DNA of 64,000 nucleotides from Bacteroidota bacterium (GCA_024643795.1 JAHEMF010000008.1:20999-84998), one strand, 5' to 3'. Positions 8,404-18,687 are shown, counted from the stretch's first letter. The notes: generated from the sequence alone by a model not told the origin. Translations and numbers: made by a program.

Positions 8404-9641
8404 TCCATTTTGAACAATTCACCCTATCTAACGGGTTACGTGTATTTGTAAACAACGACCGCACTACTCCACTTGTAGCTATGAATGTACTTTACATGGT
8501 TGGCGCCCGTGATGAAGACCCCTCACAAACAGGATTTGCACACTTATTTGAACATCTTATGTTCGGCGGATCGGTGAACATTCCCAGTTATGATGAACCT
8601 CTGCAACGTGCGGGAGGCGAGAATAACGCATTCACCAATAACGACTTTACAAACTACTATCTCACTTTACCAGCACAGAATATTGAAACCGCCTTTTGGC
8701 TCGAATCAGATCGCATGCTTAATCTGGCATTCTCTGAAAGAAGTCTTGAAGTACAACGTAATGTGGTGGTTGAAGAGTTCCGTCAACGATATCTGAACCA
8801 ACCTTACGGCGATGTTTGGCTACACCTCAGGCCTCTGGCCTACAAAGTGCATCCATACAAGTGGCCTACCATTGGCAAAGAAATAGCACATATTGAAGAC
8901 GCGGTATTGGATGATGTGAAACAATTTTTCAAAAGATTTTACCATCCTACCAATGCTATTCTCAGCCTTTCAGGAAACATTGATGTAGATACTGCACGTA
9001 AACTTTGTGAAAAATGGTTTGAACCTATTGCAGCAGGCGAAAAAGTTTTACATGAACTTCCTCAGGAACCAATTCAAACAGAACGAAGAGAACTTACCCT
9101 TCACAAGGATGTGCCTTATGACTCCATCTACAAAGTGTGGCATTGTGGAGCGCGCTCTGATAAAAATTTCTATGCTACTGACTTGCTTACCGATATTCTT
9201 TCATCAGGAAAATCGTCCCGACTATTCAACGAACTCATTCGCAAACAAAAACTATTCACTTCTGTTTCAGCCTATCTTTTGGGCGACCTTGATAAAAGTG
9301 TTGTGGTTGCTGAAGGAAGAGTGGTGAAAGGTATTGATATCAAACTTGCTGAAGCTGCACTGGATGCTGAAATACGTAAGATCAGCTCAGAAAAAGTGAC
9401 AGCCCGTGAACTGACCAAAGTAAAACAAAAAGTGGAATCGGGTTTGGCCTTTGGTGATATGAACATTGCCAATAAGGCTCTGAATCTTTGCTATTATGAA
9501 ATGCTGGGTGATGCTAATTTACTGAACCAGCAAAAAGATCTTTATTCAAAAGTTGATGCCGGTGAGATACTTTCCACTGCATCAGATATTTTCAAAGATC
9601 AGAACTCATCGGTAATGTATTACCTGTCTAATTTAAATTGA
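8400..9641 (+). CDS. M16 family zinc peptidase, catalytic subunit
   Basis: 413 residues. The inverted zinc motif HxxEH is at 48-52 (HLFEHLMFGG), with the GGENNAFTNND region after it and the third ligand Glu probably in VVEEFRQRY near 120-130. The length is that of a half-size M16B subunit such as those related to mitochondrial processing peptidase or the PqqL half-proteins. No signal peptide is seen. It overlaps the preceding gene by 4 nt and is followed directly by a second M16 gene, so the two very likely form a clam-shell heterodimer that degrades short peptides. Confidence 0.93.
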   Translation: MIHFEQFTLSNGLRVFVNNDRTTPLVAMNVLYMVGARDEDPSQTGFAHLFEHLMFGGSVNIPSYDEPLQRAGGENNAFTNNDFTNYYLTLPAQNIETAFWLESDRMLNLAFSERSLEVQRNVVVEEFRQRYLNQPYGDVWLHLRPLAYKVHPYKWPTIGKEIAHIEDAVLDDVKQFFKRFYHPTNAILSLSGNIDVDTARKLCEKWFEPIAAGEKVLHELPQEPIQTERRELTLHKDVPYDSIYKVWHCGARSDKNFYATDLLTDILSSGKSSRLFNELIRKQKLFTSVSAYLLGDLDKSVVVAEGRVVKGIDIKLAEAALDAEIRKISSEKVTARELTKVKQKVESGLAFGDMNIANKALNLCYYEMLGDANLLNQQKDLYSKVDAGEILSTASDIFKDQNSSVMYYLSNLN

Positions 9642-9643
9642 TC

Positions 9644-10918
9644 ATGCTCAACAGAACCATTGAACCCGGCATATCTATTCCGGAGTCCATTAACATCATC
9701 AAACCCGCTACACAAACACTTGAGAACGGTATTGAGTTAAACGTCATCAATGCGGGAGAAGAAGAAGTGTTGAAGCTGGAATTGATCTTCCCAACCAGGG
9801 TAAGTGACCCCGGCTCTTACATAGTTGCATCGGCCACCCACTCACTCATTGATGCTGGTATACCCGGCAAGGATGCGCATACTATTGCTGAATCGTTCGA
9901 CTATTTTGGAGCCCATCTCCAAACCGAAATAACTCCTGATCATAAACATATAATCTTGTATTGCATCAGCAAATATCTTCCTGATACCTTGCCTTTACTT
10001 TTGCAAATAATTAAGGAAGCCGACTATCCTCAGACTGAGATTGATAATTATATCACCCGAATGAAACAAACACTTGTCGTAAATCGCGAAAAAGTAAGCT
10101 GGTTGGCAAGAGTGAATTTCAATTCAAGTATCTACGGAAACAAGTCTCCCTATGGTTACATTCCTGATGAATCATTTTATAAACTAATAGAACGGGATTC
10201 GTTGCTGCAGAACCGTGAAGAATCCTATAGCTGGAGTAATTGTATTGTGATCTTATCTGGACGTATGCCCGATAACGTTATATCATTTGTTAAAGACAAC
10301 CTTGCGGCGATCAATATTAGTAATACCATTGGCAGTAACGTTAAACCTGATGTTGAAGAAACACCCGGAAAGGCAAAGTTCAGAATCGAAAAGAAAGACG
10401 CTGTCCAATGCGGGATCCGTGTTGGAAGGAAGCTATTCAACAAACACCATCATGATTTTCAGGGACTCACAGTTGTAAATACTATTCTGGGTGGGTACTT
10501 TGGCTCCAGACTGATGTCTAACATCAGAGAAGATAAAGGTTATACATACGGGATAGGTTCTGCAATAATTCCAAACAAGGACTCCGGTGCTTTTTTCATT
10601 ACTTCTGAAGTAGGAGCACAGGTTGTTGAACCAGCGCTCAAGGAAATTTACTTTGAACTTCAACGGCTTTGCGATGAGCAGGTTCCTGAAGAAGAATTGA
10701 ACCTTGTAAAGAATTACATGACAGGAGTATTTCAACGAAGTATTGACGGACCGTTTGCACTTGCCGACCGGTACAAAGGGTTAAGGCTATGGGAATTGGA
10801 ATATGATTATCTGGACCGTTACTTAAATCTTATTAGGGAAATAGACCCCGGAACCATTCAAAAGTTAGCAGCAACATATTTGCACCCTGATATGATGAAT
10901 GAGGTCGTAGCAGGATAA
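9644..10918 (+). CDS. M16 family peptidase, non-catalytic partner subunit
   Basis: 424 residues from ATG 9644; a TTG at 9638 overlapping the upstream stop is a weaker alternative. At the position of the zinc motif the sequence reads THSLIDAG, so the second His and the Glu of HxxEH are missing and it should not bind catalytic zinc. It keeps the C-terminal-domain signature with the Arg and Tyr of REDKGYTYGIGS (about 295), which in M16B partners helps hold substrate. This matches the known split arrangement with one active and one inactive half. No terminator is visible downstream. Confidence 0.9.
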   Translation: MLNRTIEPGISIPESINIIKPATQTLENGIELNVINAGEEEVLKLELIFPTRVSDPGSYIVASATHSLIDAGIPGKDAHTIAESFDYFGAHLQTEITPDHKHIILYCISKYLPDTLPLLLQIIKEADYPQTEIDNYITRMKQTLVVNREKVSWLARVNFNSSIYGNKSPYGYIPDESFYKLIERDSLLQNREESYSWSNCIVILSGRMPDNVISFVKDNLAAINISNTIGSNVKPDVEETPGKAKFRIEKKDAVQCGIRVGRKLFNKHHHDFQGLTVVNTILGGYFGSRLMSNIREDKGYTYGIGSAIIPNKDSGAFFITSEVGAQVVEPALKEIYFELQRLCDEQVPEEELNLVKNYMTGVFQRSIDGPFALADRYKGLRLWELEYDYLDRYLNLIREIDPGTIQKLAATYLHPDMMNEVVAG

Positions 10919-11285
10919 ATATATGGTATCTAATTTAAAATCAATCACTTAAGTAGTTTGAATAATAGATTGAGGAATAAAATAAACCATCTTTTGTTCT
11001 TATGTCATTGATTTATAGCCATATACATAAACCTAACTTTTTATAATCTTGTCCATCATCATGTCATATGGACTATTTTCAAAGTCAAATTCAAGAACAG
11101 TGTACCCTTCATTCAGTTATTGGCTGATAATTAGGCCGTAATACTTCAAAATCTAAGATCTGAATGCAACTTCAAGACTATGTAACTGCGTCTTGCCAGT
11201 AAGTAATTTAGGTATTGACCTGTACCTTCCTTATTTCGTATATTTGAAAGTTAAAGTCTAACCCAATCAGAAACCCTGTAAGCAA
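10919..11285. other. 367-bp intergenic region
   Basis: No intact gene and no terminator hairpin. The right end holds the promoter of the giant surface-protein gene. On the minus strand between about 11232 and 11033 one frame reads as coding-like peptide broken by stops at 11155-11153 and 11119-11117, ending in a 27-residue stretch before a TAG at 11035-11033. This may be a decayed gene or chance. Confidence 0.4.
11215..11246 (+). promoter_or_regulatory. Promoter of the giant T9SS cargo gene
   Basis: TTG at 11215-11217, 21 bp spacer, then TATATTTG at 11239-11246 (exact TAnnTTTG). Transcription should start near 11253, giving a leader of about 33 nt before the TTG start codon at 11286. Confidence 0.75.
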
Positions 11286-14200
11286 TTGAAAAAGAGCCTT
11301 CTACTCCTAATCTTCATTTTCCTGTCCGGTACTACCAGCCTTTGGGCTTCTCACGGAATGGGAGGTGAAATTACCTGGAAATGCCTTCCAAACGGTCAAT
11401 TTCAATTTACGATGAAGTTTTATCGTGACTGTAATGGAATAAGCGGTCCAGCCTCGGTTACATTGCAGACCAATCACCCGGTGGGTAACATTCCTTGTAA
11501 CAAGATAGCACAGAATGACATCTCACCTGACGGTATTCTGTATAATGGAACCGGAACTTGCGCAACATGCGCACAAGGCGGAACACCAGCCATTCCCGGA
11601 TTAGTAGAAGAATTCATCTACCAGTCAGCACCTATTACGCTTGCCGGAGTTCCTCCTGCAGCAGGATGGTATTTTCAATGGGGAACATGTTGCAGAAGTG
11701 CATCTGTAACCAACCTTATCAATCCTGGTTCTGAAGGATTTCTTTTGAGAGCACTTATGTTCCCATATAACGGCCAAAATACAAGCCCATGTTTTGACTC
11801 ATCTCCATTCTTTGCTGAAAGACCAAGTACGATTATTTGTACCGGTTACCCATATACGTACAACCACAATGCTATTGACCCTGAACAAGATTCACTGGTT
11901 TATTCATGGGGCCAACCATTGGATGATAATGGTACAGCATTACCTTTTGCAGGTGGCTATAGTGTAAACAGCCAGTTACCTGGCCCTATCCAAAACCCAA
12001 GCAACCAGGCAATAACCTTGGACCCACACACCGGTGAACTGAATTATCTTTCATACACCGGAGGTTACTTTGCTACTGTATTGAAAGTTACTGCCTATAA
12101 ATGTGGAATTAAAGTAGCAGAGATATTCAGGGAGATAAATGTGGTACTTAATTCAAACTGTCCTCCTACCATGGCAGGTGTCCAGAATTTACCTCCTAAT
12201 GTAAATGCTCCTTTCTACGATCCGGTTACAGGTTTGCAAACCTCATATCAGGATACAGTTTATGCAGGCGATACTGTGAACTTCTTCCTTAATGCAACAG
12301 ATTTTGACTTTTTCCAAAACGGAACCAATCAAACCATTACTATCGAGGCCTCAGGTAATCAGTTCGGAACCAGTTTTACAAATCCAAACGCCGGGTGCCT
12401 GCTACCACCTTGTGCAACGCTGACGCAAACAGTGCCATTCTCATTTCCTATAGCCGGAGGGGTAGGGTTTAACTGGGTTACTACATGTGACCACGTTGCA
12501 GGTATAAACAGTGTATGTTTCAAAGCATCAAATACGTATACATTCGTTATAAAGGCGACCGACAATTATTGTCCGGCCAACGCTTCTAAATACAGTACGA
12601 TTTCTATCACAGTGCTTCCACCACCAGTGCTGGCAGCACCTAAATTGCGCTGTGCATCTGTTAACAATGACGGTAGTGTCTCGCTAAGTTGGACCAAATC
12701 CACACCAATCGATACTCAGGCAACATTCCATTCTTATGATGTTTATGCATCACTGGCAGCAGCTGGTCCATGGACATTAGTTGATAGTGTTAAAACAGGA
12801 TTTAATACTCAGACCTACACTCATAGTGCTGCAAGCATGAATACCTTCTTCGGAACCAATGCACAGCAACAATCTATTTATTATCATATCAAAACCAGAT
12901 CAGGTTGTACTAAGGATTCTGTTTCACTGCAAGGAAATGTATTGCGCACTATTAAACTCAATACCGCTACCAATGCAAACATTGAAGCCGTACTTACATG
13001 GAATGCATTAAGTACACCACCGTTGTCAAGTCATAATTCAAGGTATCTCATTTACAAATCCTATCCATTAGGCTCGCCATGGGTATTACTGGATTCGGCA
13101 GCAGCTTTAACATACACCGATACCACAACCAAACAGATCTGCGATGATTATGTTGCTTATCGTGTTGATCTTCGTGATAGTACGGGATGCGTAAGTAAGT
13201 CGTCAATTGACACTTTACATGTTATCAACAATACACCATCGGTAGCGATCAATCCCGTGAACCCTGCTTTCTGTCAGGGAGGGAATGTGGTTCTTTCGGC
13301 AAGTCCAAGTGCAACATATCAATGGAACACAGGTGCCACCACACAATCGATCACAGTGGCCAGCACAGGAACCTATACCGTATCAGTAACTCAAGCAGGA
13401 GGTTGTACTGCTACCAACTCCACCACGGTTACGGTAAACCCCAACCCTATTCCAAATATAACAGGAATCAATGTGATCTGTCAGGGGCAAAGTACCACCT
13501 TCAATGCAGGTGCATACTCTTCTTTCAGCTGGAGTACAGGAGCCACTACTCAAAATATTATACCTCTTATTGCCGGTACATATACAGTTACCGTTACAGA
13601 CTCAAAAGGATGTACCGGAACAGATACACATACACTTACTATTAACAGCAACCCTGTTCCTGTTATTGCAGGTAACTTTACAATATGTTCTGGCCAGAAT
13701 ACTACATTGAATGCAGGGGGTTATCCCGGAGTCCAATGGAGCACAGGAGCAACTACGCAAACCATAAGTGTTGGTACTGCAGGTCCGTTCACTGTTACAG
13801 TTACCAATGGCAATGGTTGTACCGGAACAGCAACTCAGGGTGTAACGGTGAACCCATTACCAACACCTACCATTACAGGTACAACCTCAATTTGTCAGGG
13901 CACCAATACCACTCTTGATGCCGGCGCAGGATATTCAGCTTACCAATGGAGTACCGGTGCAGCCGCGCAAACCATAAATGTTAGTACAACCACTACGGTA
14001 ACTGTTACAGTTACTGATGCAAAAGGTTGTAAGAACAGTGACACAGAAAGTGTGGTTGTGAATCAGAATCCTACTCCTAACATTACGGGTATAAATGCCA
14101 TTTGCCAGGGACAGAACACAACTTTTAATGCTGGTGCCTATTCTTCTTATAACTGGAGTACAGGTGCTACTACTCAAACAGTTAGTTTAAACACTGCAGG

Positions 14201-17200
14201 TAACTATACGGTAACTGTTACTGATGCGAATGGATGTACAGGAACCGATAATTACACTCTAACAGTTTACAATAATCCTGTACCGGTTATTGCTGGTAAT
14301 TTCACAATATGTTCAGGCCAGAATACAACTTTGAATGCAGGTGGATATCCTGGATTCCAATGGAGCACCGGAGCTACTACGCAAACCATAAGTGTTGGCA
14401 CTGCCGGACCTTTCACCGTTACTGTTACTAATGCTAACGGATGTTCAGGTTCGACTTCACAGGCAGTTACAGTGAATGCATTACCTACCCCAACCATAAC
14501 AGGAGTTACTTCTATTTGTCAGGGCACTAATACAACACTTGATGCCGGCGCAGGATATTCAGCATATCAATGGAGTACCGGTGCCGTGGCACAAACGATC
14601 AATGTTAATACATCAACAACTGTTACCGTAACAGTTACTGATGGTAACGGTTGTAAAAACAGTGACACGGAAAGTGTGGTTGTGAATCAAAATCCAACAC
14701 CTAACATCACAGGAATAAATACAATTTGTCAGGGACAAAACACAACATTCAATGCCGGTGCTTACTCATCTTATAACTGGAGTACTGGAGCTACTACACA
14801 AACGGTTAGTTTAAACACTGCAGGAAACTATACTGTTACTGTTACTGACGCAAATGGATGTACCGGCACCGATAACTACTCACTTATTGTGTATAGTAAT
14901 CCTGTACCGGTGATTTCAGGGAACTTCACAATCTGTTCAGGTGACAACACTACATTAAATGCAGGAGGTTACACAGGCTACCAGTGGAATACAGGTGCAA
15001 CAACACAAACGATAAGTGTGGGGACAGCAGGGCCATTTACAGTTACCGTCACCAATGGAAATGGTTGTACCGGCACCACATCACAAGCCGTAATAGTGAA
15101 CCCACTACCTACTCCAAACATTACCGGAGTTGCTTCTATCTGTCAGGGCCAAAGCACTACACTTGACGCAGGGGCGGGATATTCAAATTACCAATGGAGT
15201 ACTGGAGCTGTTGCTCAAACAATTAATGTAAACACAACCACAACGGTTACTGTTACTGTTACTGATGCTAATGGATGTATAAATTCAGATAGTCAGAATG
15301 TTGTGGTCAATGCTAATCCAATACCAAGTATTACCGGCAACACTGTGGTATGCCAAGGCATCAACACAACGTTGAATGCAGGCGCAGGGTACTCTGGATA
15401 TTTGTGGAGCACAGGAGCTACTTCCCAAACATTGAATACCGGCACAGCCGGCCCTGTTACAGTTACTGTTACTGATGGCAACGGATGTACCGGAACGGCT
15501 GTAACGAGCATTACTGTTAATGCAGTACCAACTGCTTCAATTAGTGGTATCGACACTATTTGTGACGGACAAGCTTCAAGCTTCAATATCAACTTTGCAG
15601 GTGCACCCGGGCCATACACTTATTCTTACAGTGCCGGTGGCTCTACCGTTGGACCATTAACAACAGGAGCTGCACTTGTTAATACACCGGTTAGCCCAAA
15701 TACTACAACAAACTATAACCTGATTAGCATTTCCAACAATAACTGTACTGGAACAATAAGTGGTACAGCACAGGTTGCAGTCATACCATTACCTACTGCC
15801 ACCTTATCTGGAACTGCTGCTATTTGTAGCGGTGGATCTACCAATCTGGGTATCGCCTTCACAGGAAATGCTCCCTACACTTATACCTATACAGCAGGTG
15901 GAGTGCCGGTAGGACCATTCACTACTAACAATAGCTCCGTAACTATTCCGGTAACACCAGGTGCAACTACAACATACGGACTTACTCCTGTTGTGTCCGG
16001 AATGGGTTGTGCAGGCTCAACGTCCGGCAACGCTGTAGTTACAGTGAATGCATTACCTTCAGCAACTATTGCAGGCAATAACACTATATGTGCCGGAAAT
16101 ACCACTGATCTTACATTGAATTTTGTTGGAACAGGACCTTACACTTACTCTTACTCGAATGGCAGTGTAACTTACGGGCCGTTCACCACATCCAATAATC
16201 CTGAAACAGTAACAGTGAGCCCGGGCACTTCAGTTATTTACAATCTGCTTACCGTATCTGATGCAAACTGTCCTGGTAGTGTTGCCGGTAGTGCCAACAT
16301 AACTGTCAACCCATTACCTACAGCAGCTCTGTCAGGAACAACTTTCATTTGTGATGGCGCTTCAACCAATTTGCAGGTACTGTTCACAGGAACCGGACCA
16401 TTCAACTATTCATATAGCGATGGAACCAATACATTCGGACCATTTACTACAAACCAGAATCCATTACAAATTCCGGTTTCACCTAATACAACTACAACAT
16501 ATTCATTGCTGAATGTAAATGATGCTAATTGCGTAGGATCGGTATCAGGAGTTGCAGATATTAATGTTATTCCATTACCTACATCAACTTTATCAGGATC
16601 AACTTCAATATGTAATGGAAGTAGCACAAACATGTCACTCACATTCACAGGCACTCCTCCATTTGAATACTTCTACACTGATGGAAGCAATTCTTATGGC
16701 CCTTTCCTTACAAACAACTTTAATACTACTATCCCCGTCAACCCAACAGTGAGCACATCTTACTCAATCACGTCGGTTACCGGATCAGGATGCGCAGGAA
16801 CACCGGCAGGTGTAGTTGATATTATTGTAAATGATCTGCCTGCTGCAACGGCTACATTAACCGGTAATGGTGTGATATGTGAAGGTGAATCTTCGCAAGT
16901 GACTGTAGACTTTACCGGAACATCACCATTCACCTATGAATACACTGATGGATCTAATGTTTATGGACCATTTACTACCAATAACAATTCAGAAGTACTT
17001 CCGGTGAGCCCAGTTACCACTACCACTTATTCACTTGTAAGCGTAACAGATGTTAACTGTCCTGGATCTGTATCAGGAACCGCACAAGTAATTGTTAATC
17101 CATTACCTACAGCTGCTGCTTCTGCCAGTATTGCAATATGTGATGGGTCATCAACTTCATTCAATATCAATTTTACAGGGACAGGCCCATTCACTTACAC

Positions 17201-18608
17201 ATACAGTGATGGTAGCACAACGCTGGGACCATTCACTACCTCAAATAATCCGGAAGTGATAAATGTTACTCCTACTGTTACTACTTCATATTCTATGCTT
17301 TACATCTCAGATGCTAATTGTGTAGGAACTGCAAGTGGTGTTGTAGATGTTACAGTGAATCAAATTCCAACAGGAGTTATAGCTGGAAATTCAACGATTT
17401 GCGAAGGTGAAAACACAGCATTTAATTTGAACTTCACCGGAGTAGCACCATTCAACTATAGTTATAGCGATGGCAACACAACATATGGTCCATTCACCAC
17501 CAACAATGCCAGCAACTCCATAACTGTTTCGCCATCTGTTACCACGAATTTCACACTTGTAAATCTGAATGACCTGAATTGTCCGGGTATCATTAGCGGT
17601 AATGTACAGGTAACAGTTAATCCTTTACCTGAACCTGTAATAACAGGTGACCTGGCCATCTGTGACGGAGAAACCACAGAGCTGAATGCAACCACAGGAT
17701 TCATTACCTACGACTGGTCTAATGGAGCAAACCAAGCATCTATCCTTACCGGAACCGGCGGTATTTATACCGTTACAGTTACCGATCAAAATGGATGTAG
17801 CGGCACCTCACCGGCAGTTAACCTGGTGGTTAATGCTGTTCCGGTAGTTAGCTTCACAAACGACACTACCTTAGATTGCTCTATTCCAAGTGTTACTTTC
17901 ACAAACACTTCCACTTATGATCCGGGTTCTGTTTTTGAGTGGGACTTTGGCGATGGCTTCACATCAGGTCAAGCTAACCCATCTCATGTATATGATAATC
18001 CAGGTCTTTATCAGGTATCTCTTATAATAACAACTCCGGCCGGATGTACCAATCAGCTCTCTCAGCCAGTTGATGTTGTTTTCTACCCGTTGGCCGATGC
18101 TGATTTTATAGCTGATCCCAACATCACTAATGTATTCAATGCAAGAATCCAATACACCGATCTTTCTAAATACGCCGTAAGTTGGTTATGGGAATTTGGA
18201 GATGGAAGTACATCCACTGAACAGAATCCGATCCATTACTTCAATGATGTTGGTGATTACAAGACCCGCTTGACCGTTTATAACATTGCCGGTTGCCCGG
18301 ATGTGAGAGAACTTCCGATAGTAATCAATCCATTCTATGTACCAAATGCCTTCACACCAAACACCGATGGCATTAACGACTACTTCTTTGATGCAGGTTA
18401 TGTACTTGATGTTGCGGATTTCAGAATGCTGATCTTCAACCGTTGGGGACAAGAGGTATATGAAGCAGATAACTACAACAAGTTCTGGAACGGTGAAGAT
18501 AATGACGGAAATGAGGCACCACAGGGCGTTTATGTGTATCGGATCGATGTTAAAACAAAAGGTGGAAAATCACACACATTTAACGGTACCGTAACGTTGT
18601 TAAGGTAA
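11286..18608 (+). CDS. Giant repeat surface protein with T9SS type B (CHU_C) sorting domain
   Basis: 2440 residues, TTG start (in-frame stop at 11259 and no ATG between). A signal peptide ends near residue 21. Order of parts: an N-terminal domain starting SHGMGGEITWKC with YRDCNG, common in large Bacteroidota adhesins (about 22-290); a less defined region; two fibronectin-III-like domains (about 450-647); eleven Ig-like domains of about 70 aa with the core ICxGxxTTxxAG...WSTGA (about 652-1416); eight domains of about 88 aa with ICxG...FTG..PF.Y.Y.DG...GPFTT (about 1417-2118); one more of the first type; two PKD domains (FEWDFGDG and WLWEFGDG); and a C-terminal CHU_C domain (PNAFTPNTDGINDYF, FNRWGQEVYE, GVYVYRID) from about 2348. 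It is probably exported by the T9SS and held at or released from the cell surface as an adhesin. The ligand is unknown. Confidence 0.88.
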   Translation: MKKSLLLLIFIFLSGTTSLWASHGMGGEITWKCLPNGQFQFTMKFYRDCNGISGPASVTLQTNHPVGNIPCNKIAQNDISPDGILYNGTGTCATCAQGGTPAIPGLVEEFIYQSAPITLAGVPPAAGWYFQWGTCCRSASVTNLINPGSEGFLLRALMFPYNGQNTSPCFDSSPFFAERPSTIICTGYPYTYNHNAIDPEQDSLVYSWGQPLDDNGTALPFAGGYSVNSQLPGPIQNPSNQAITLDPHTGELNYLSYTGGYFATVLKVTAYKCGIKVAEIFREINVVLNSNCPPTMAGVQNLPPNVNAPFYDPVTGLQTSYQDTVYAGDTVNFFLNATDFDFFQNGTNQTITIEASGNQFGTSFTNPNAGCLLPPCATLTQTVPFSFPIAGGVGFNWVTTCDHVAGINSVCFKASNTYTFVIKATDNYCPANASKYSTISITVLPPPVLAAPKLRCASVNNDGSVSLSWTKSTPIDTQATFHSYDVYASLAAAGPWTLVDSVKTGFNTQTYTHSAASMNTFFGTNAQQQSIYYHIKTRSGCTKDSVSLQGNVLRTIKLNTATNANIEAVLTWNALSTPPLSSHNSRYLIYKSYPLGSPWVLLDSAAALTYTDTTTKQICDDYVAYRVDLRDSTGCVSKSSIDTLHVINNTPSVAINPVNPAFCQGGNVVLSASPSATYQWNTGATTQSITVASTGTYTVSVTQAGGCTATNSTTVTVNPNPIPNITGINVICQGQSTTFNAGAYSSFSWSTGATTQNIIPLIAGTYTVTVTDSKGCTGTDTHTLTINSNPVPVIAGNFTICSGQNTTLNAGGYPGVQWSTGATTQTISVGTAGPFTVTVTNGNGCTGTATQGVTVNPLPTPTITGTTSICQGTNTTLDAGAGYSAYQWSTGAAAQTINVSTTTTVTVTVTDAKGCKNSDTESVVVNQNPTPNITGINAICQGQNTTFNAGAYSSYNWSTGATTQTVSLNTAGNYTVTVTDANGCTGTDNYTLTVYNNPVPVIAGNFTICSGQNTTLNAGGYPGFQWSTGATTQTISVGTAGPFTVTVTNANGCSGSTSQAVTVNALPTPTITGVTSICQGTNTTLDAGAGYSAYQWSTGAVAQTINVNTSTTVTVTVTDGNGCKNSDTESVVVNQNPTPNITGINTICQGQNTTFNAGAYSSYNWSTGATTQTVSLNTAGNYTVTVTDANGCTGTDNYSLIVYSNPVPVISGNFTICSGDNTTLNAGGYTGYQWNTGATTQTISVGTAGPFTVTVTNGNGCTGTTSQAVIVNPLPTPNITGVASICQGQSTTLDAGAGYSNYQWSTGAVAQTINVNTTTTVTVTVTDANGCINSDSQNVVVNANPIPSITGNTVVCQGINTTLNAGAGYSGYLWSTGATSQTLNTGTAGPVTVTVTDGNGCTGTAVTSITVNAVPTASISGIDTICDGQASSFNINFAGAPGPYTYSYSAGGSTVGPLTTGAALVNTPVSPNTTTNYNLISISNNNCTGTISGTAQVAVIPLPTATLSGTAAICSGGSTNLGIAFTGNAPYTYTYTAGGVPVGPFTTNNSSVTIPVTPGATTTYGLTPVVSGMGCAGSTSGNAVVTVNALPSATIAGNNTICAGNTTDLTLNFVGTGPYTYSYSNGSVTYGPFTTSNNPETVTVSPGTSVIYNLLTVSDANCPGSVAGSANITVNPLPTAALSGTTFICDGASTNLQVLFTGTGPFNYSYSDGTNTFGPFTTNQNPLQIPVSPNTTTTYSLLNVNDANCVGSVSGVADINVIPLPTSTLSGSTSICNGSSTNMSLTFTGTPPFEYFYTDGSNSYGPFLTNNFNTTIPVNPTVSTSYSITSVTGSGCAGTPAGVVDIIVNDLPAATATLTGNGVICEGESSQVTVDFTGTSPFTYEYTDGSNVYGPFTTNNNSEVLPVSPVTTTTYSLVSVTDVNCPGSVSGTAQVIVNPLPTAAASASIAICDGSSTSFNINFTGTGPFTYTYSDGSTTLGPFTTSNNPEVINVTPTVTTSYSMLYISDANCVGTASGVVDVTVNQIPTGVIAGNSTICEGENTAFNLNFTGVAPFNYSYSDGNTTYGPFTTNNASNSITVSPSVTTNFTLVNLNDLNCPGIISGNVQVTVNPLPEPVITGDLAICDGETTELNATTGFITYDWSNGANQASILTGTGGIYTVTVTDQNGCSGTSPAVNLVVNAVPVVSFTNDTTLDCSIPSVTFTNTSTYDPGSVFEWDFGDGFTSGQANPSHVYDNPGLYQVSLIITTPAGCTNQLSQPVDVVFYPLADADFIADPNITNVFNARIQYTDLSKYAVSWLWEFGDGSTSTEQNPIHYFNDVGDYKTRLTVYNIAGCPDVRELPIVINPFYVPNAFTPNTDGINDYFFDAGYVLDVADFRMLIFNRWGQEVYEADNYNKFWNGEDNDGNEAPQGVYVYRIDVKTKGGKSHTFNGTVTLLR
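13443..15314 (+). repeat. Three tandem 624-bp higher-order units inside the giant gene
   Basis: The Ig-like domains fall into three kinds that recur in fixed order A-B-C. A begins N-P-x-P-N-ITGIN, B begins NPVPVI-GNFTICSG, and C begins P-TP-ITG with TTLDAGAGYS. The first Asn codon of A lies at 13443, 14067 and 14691, and the equivalent codon of the next domain at 15315, so the period is exactly 624 bp (208 codons) three times. The units are nearly identical in protein but differ at many synonymous sites. Confidence 0.85.
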
Positions 18609-18628
18609 TTACTTGAAAATAAGCATAT

Positions 18629-18653
18629 AAAGGGGGCCAATTGGTCCCCTTTT
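18629..18653 (+). terminator. Rho-independent terminator after the giant gene
   Basis: Bases 18629-18652 form a self-complementary hairpin (AAAGGGGG-CCAA/TTGG-TCCCCTTT, one G-U pair) followed by T. It lies 21 bp after the stop at 18608. Confidence 0.8.
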
Positions 18654-18687
18654 GCCTTTAAGGGATGGCCATAATTCCCTAAATTTG
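18652..18687 (+). promoter_or_regulatory. Promoter of the second CHU_C gene
   Basis: TAAATTTG at 18680-18687 is an exact -7 match. The nearest TTG is at 18652-18654, a 25-bp spacer, slightly longer than usual. Predicted start near 18694 gives a leader of about 31 nt to ATG 18725. The adhesin gene before it ends in a terminator, so the two are probably transcribed separately. Confidence 0.55.

Noticed and set aside
13322..17704. Many out-of-frame ORFs inside the giant adhesin gene
   Set aside because: They follow the repeat period of the real frame, have low-complexity composition and no starts of their own.
11286..18608. CRISPR-like regular repetition
   Set aside because: The repeats are in-frame protein domains of 70-88 codons, with no short direct repeat and spacer pattern.
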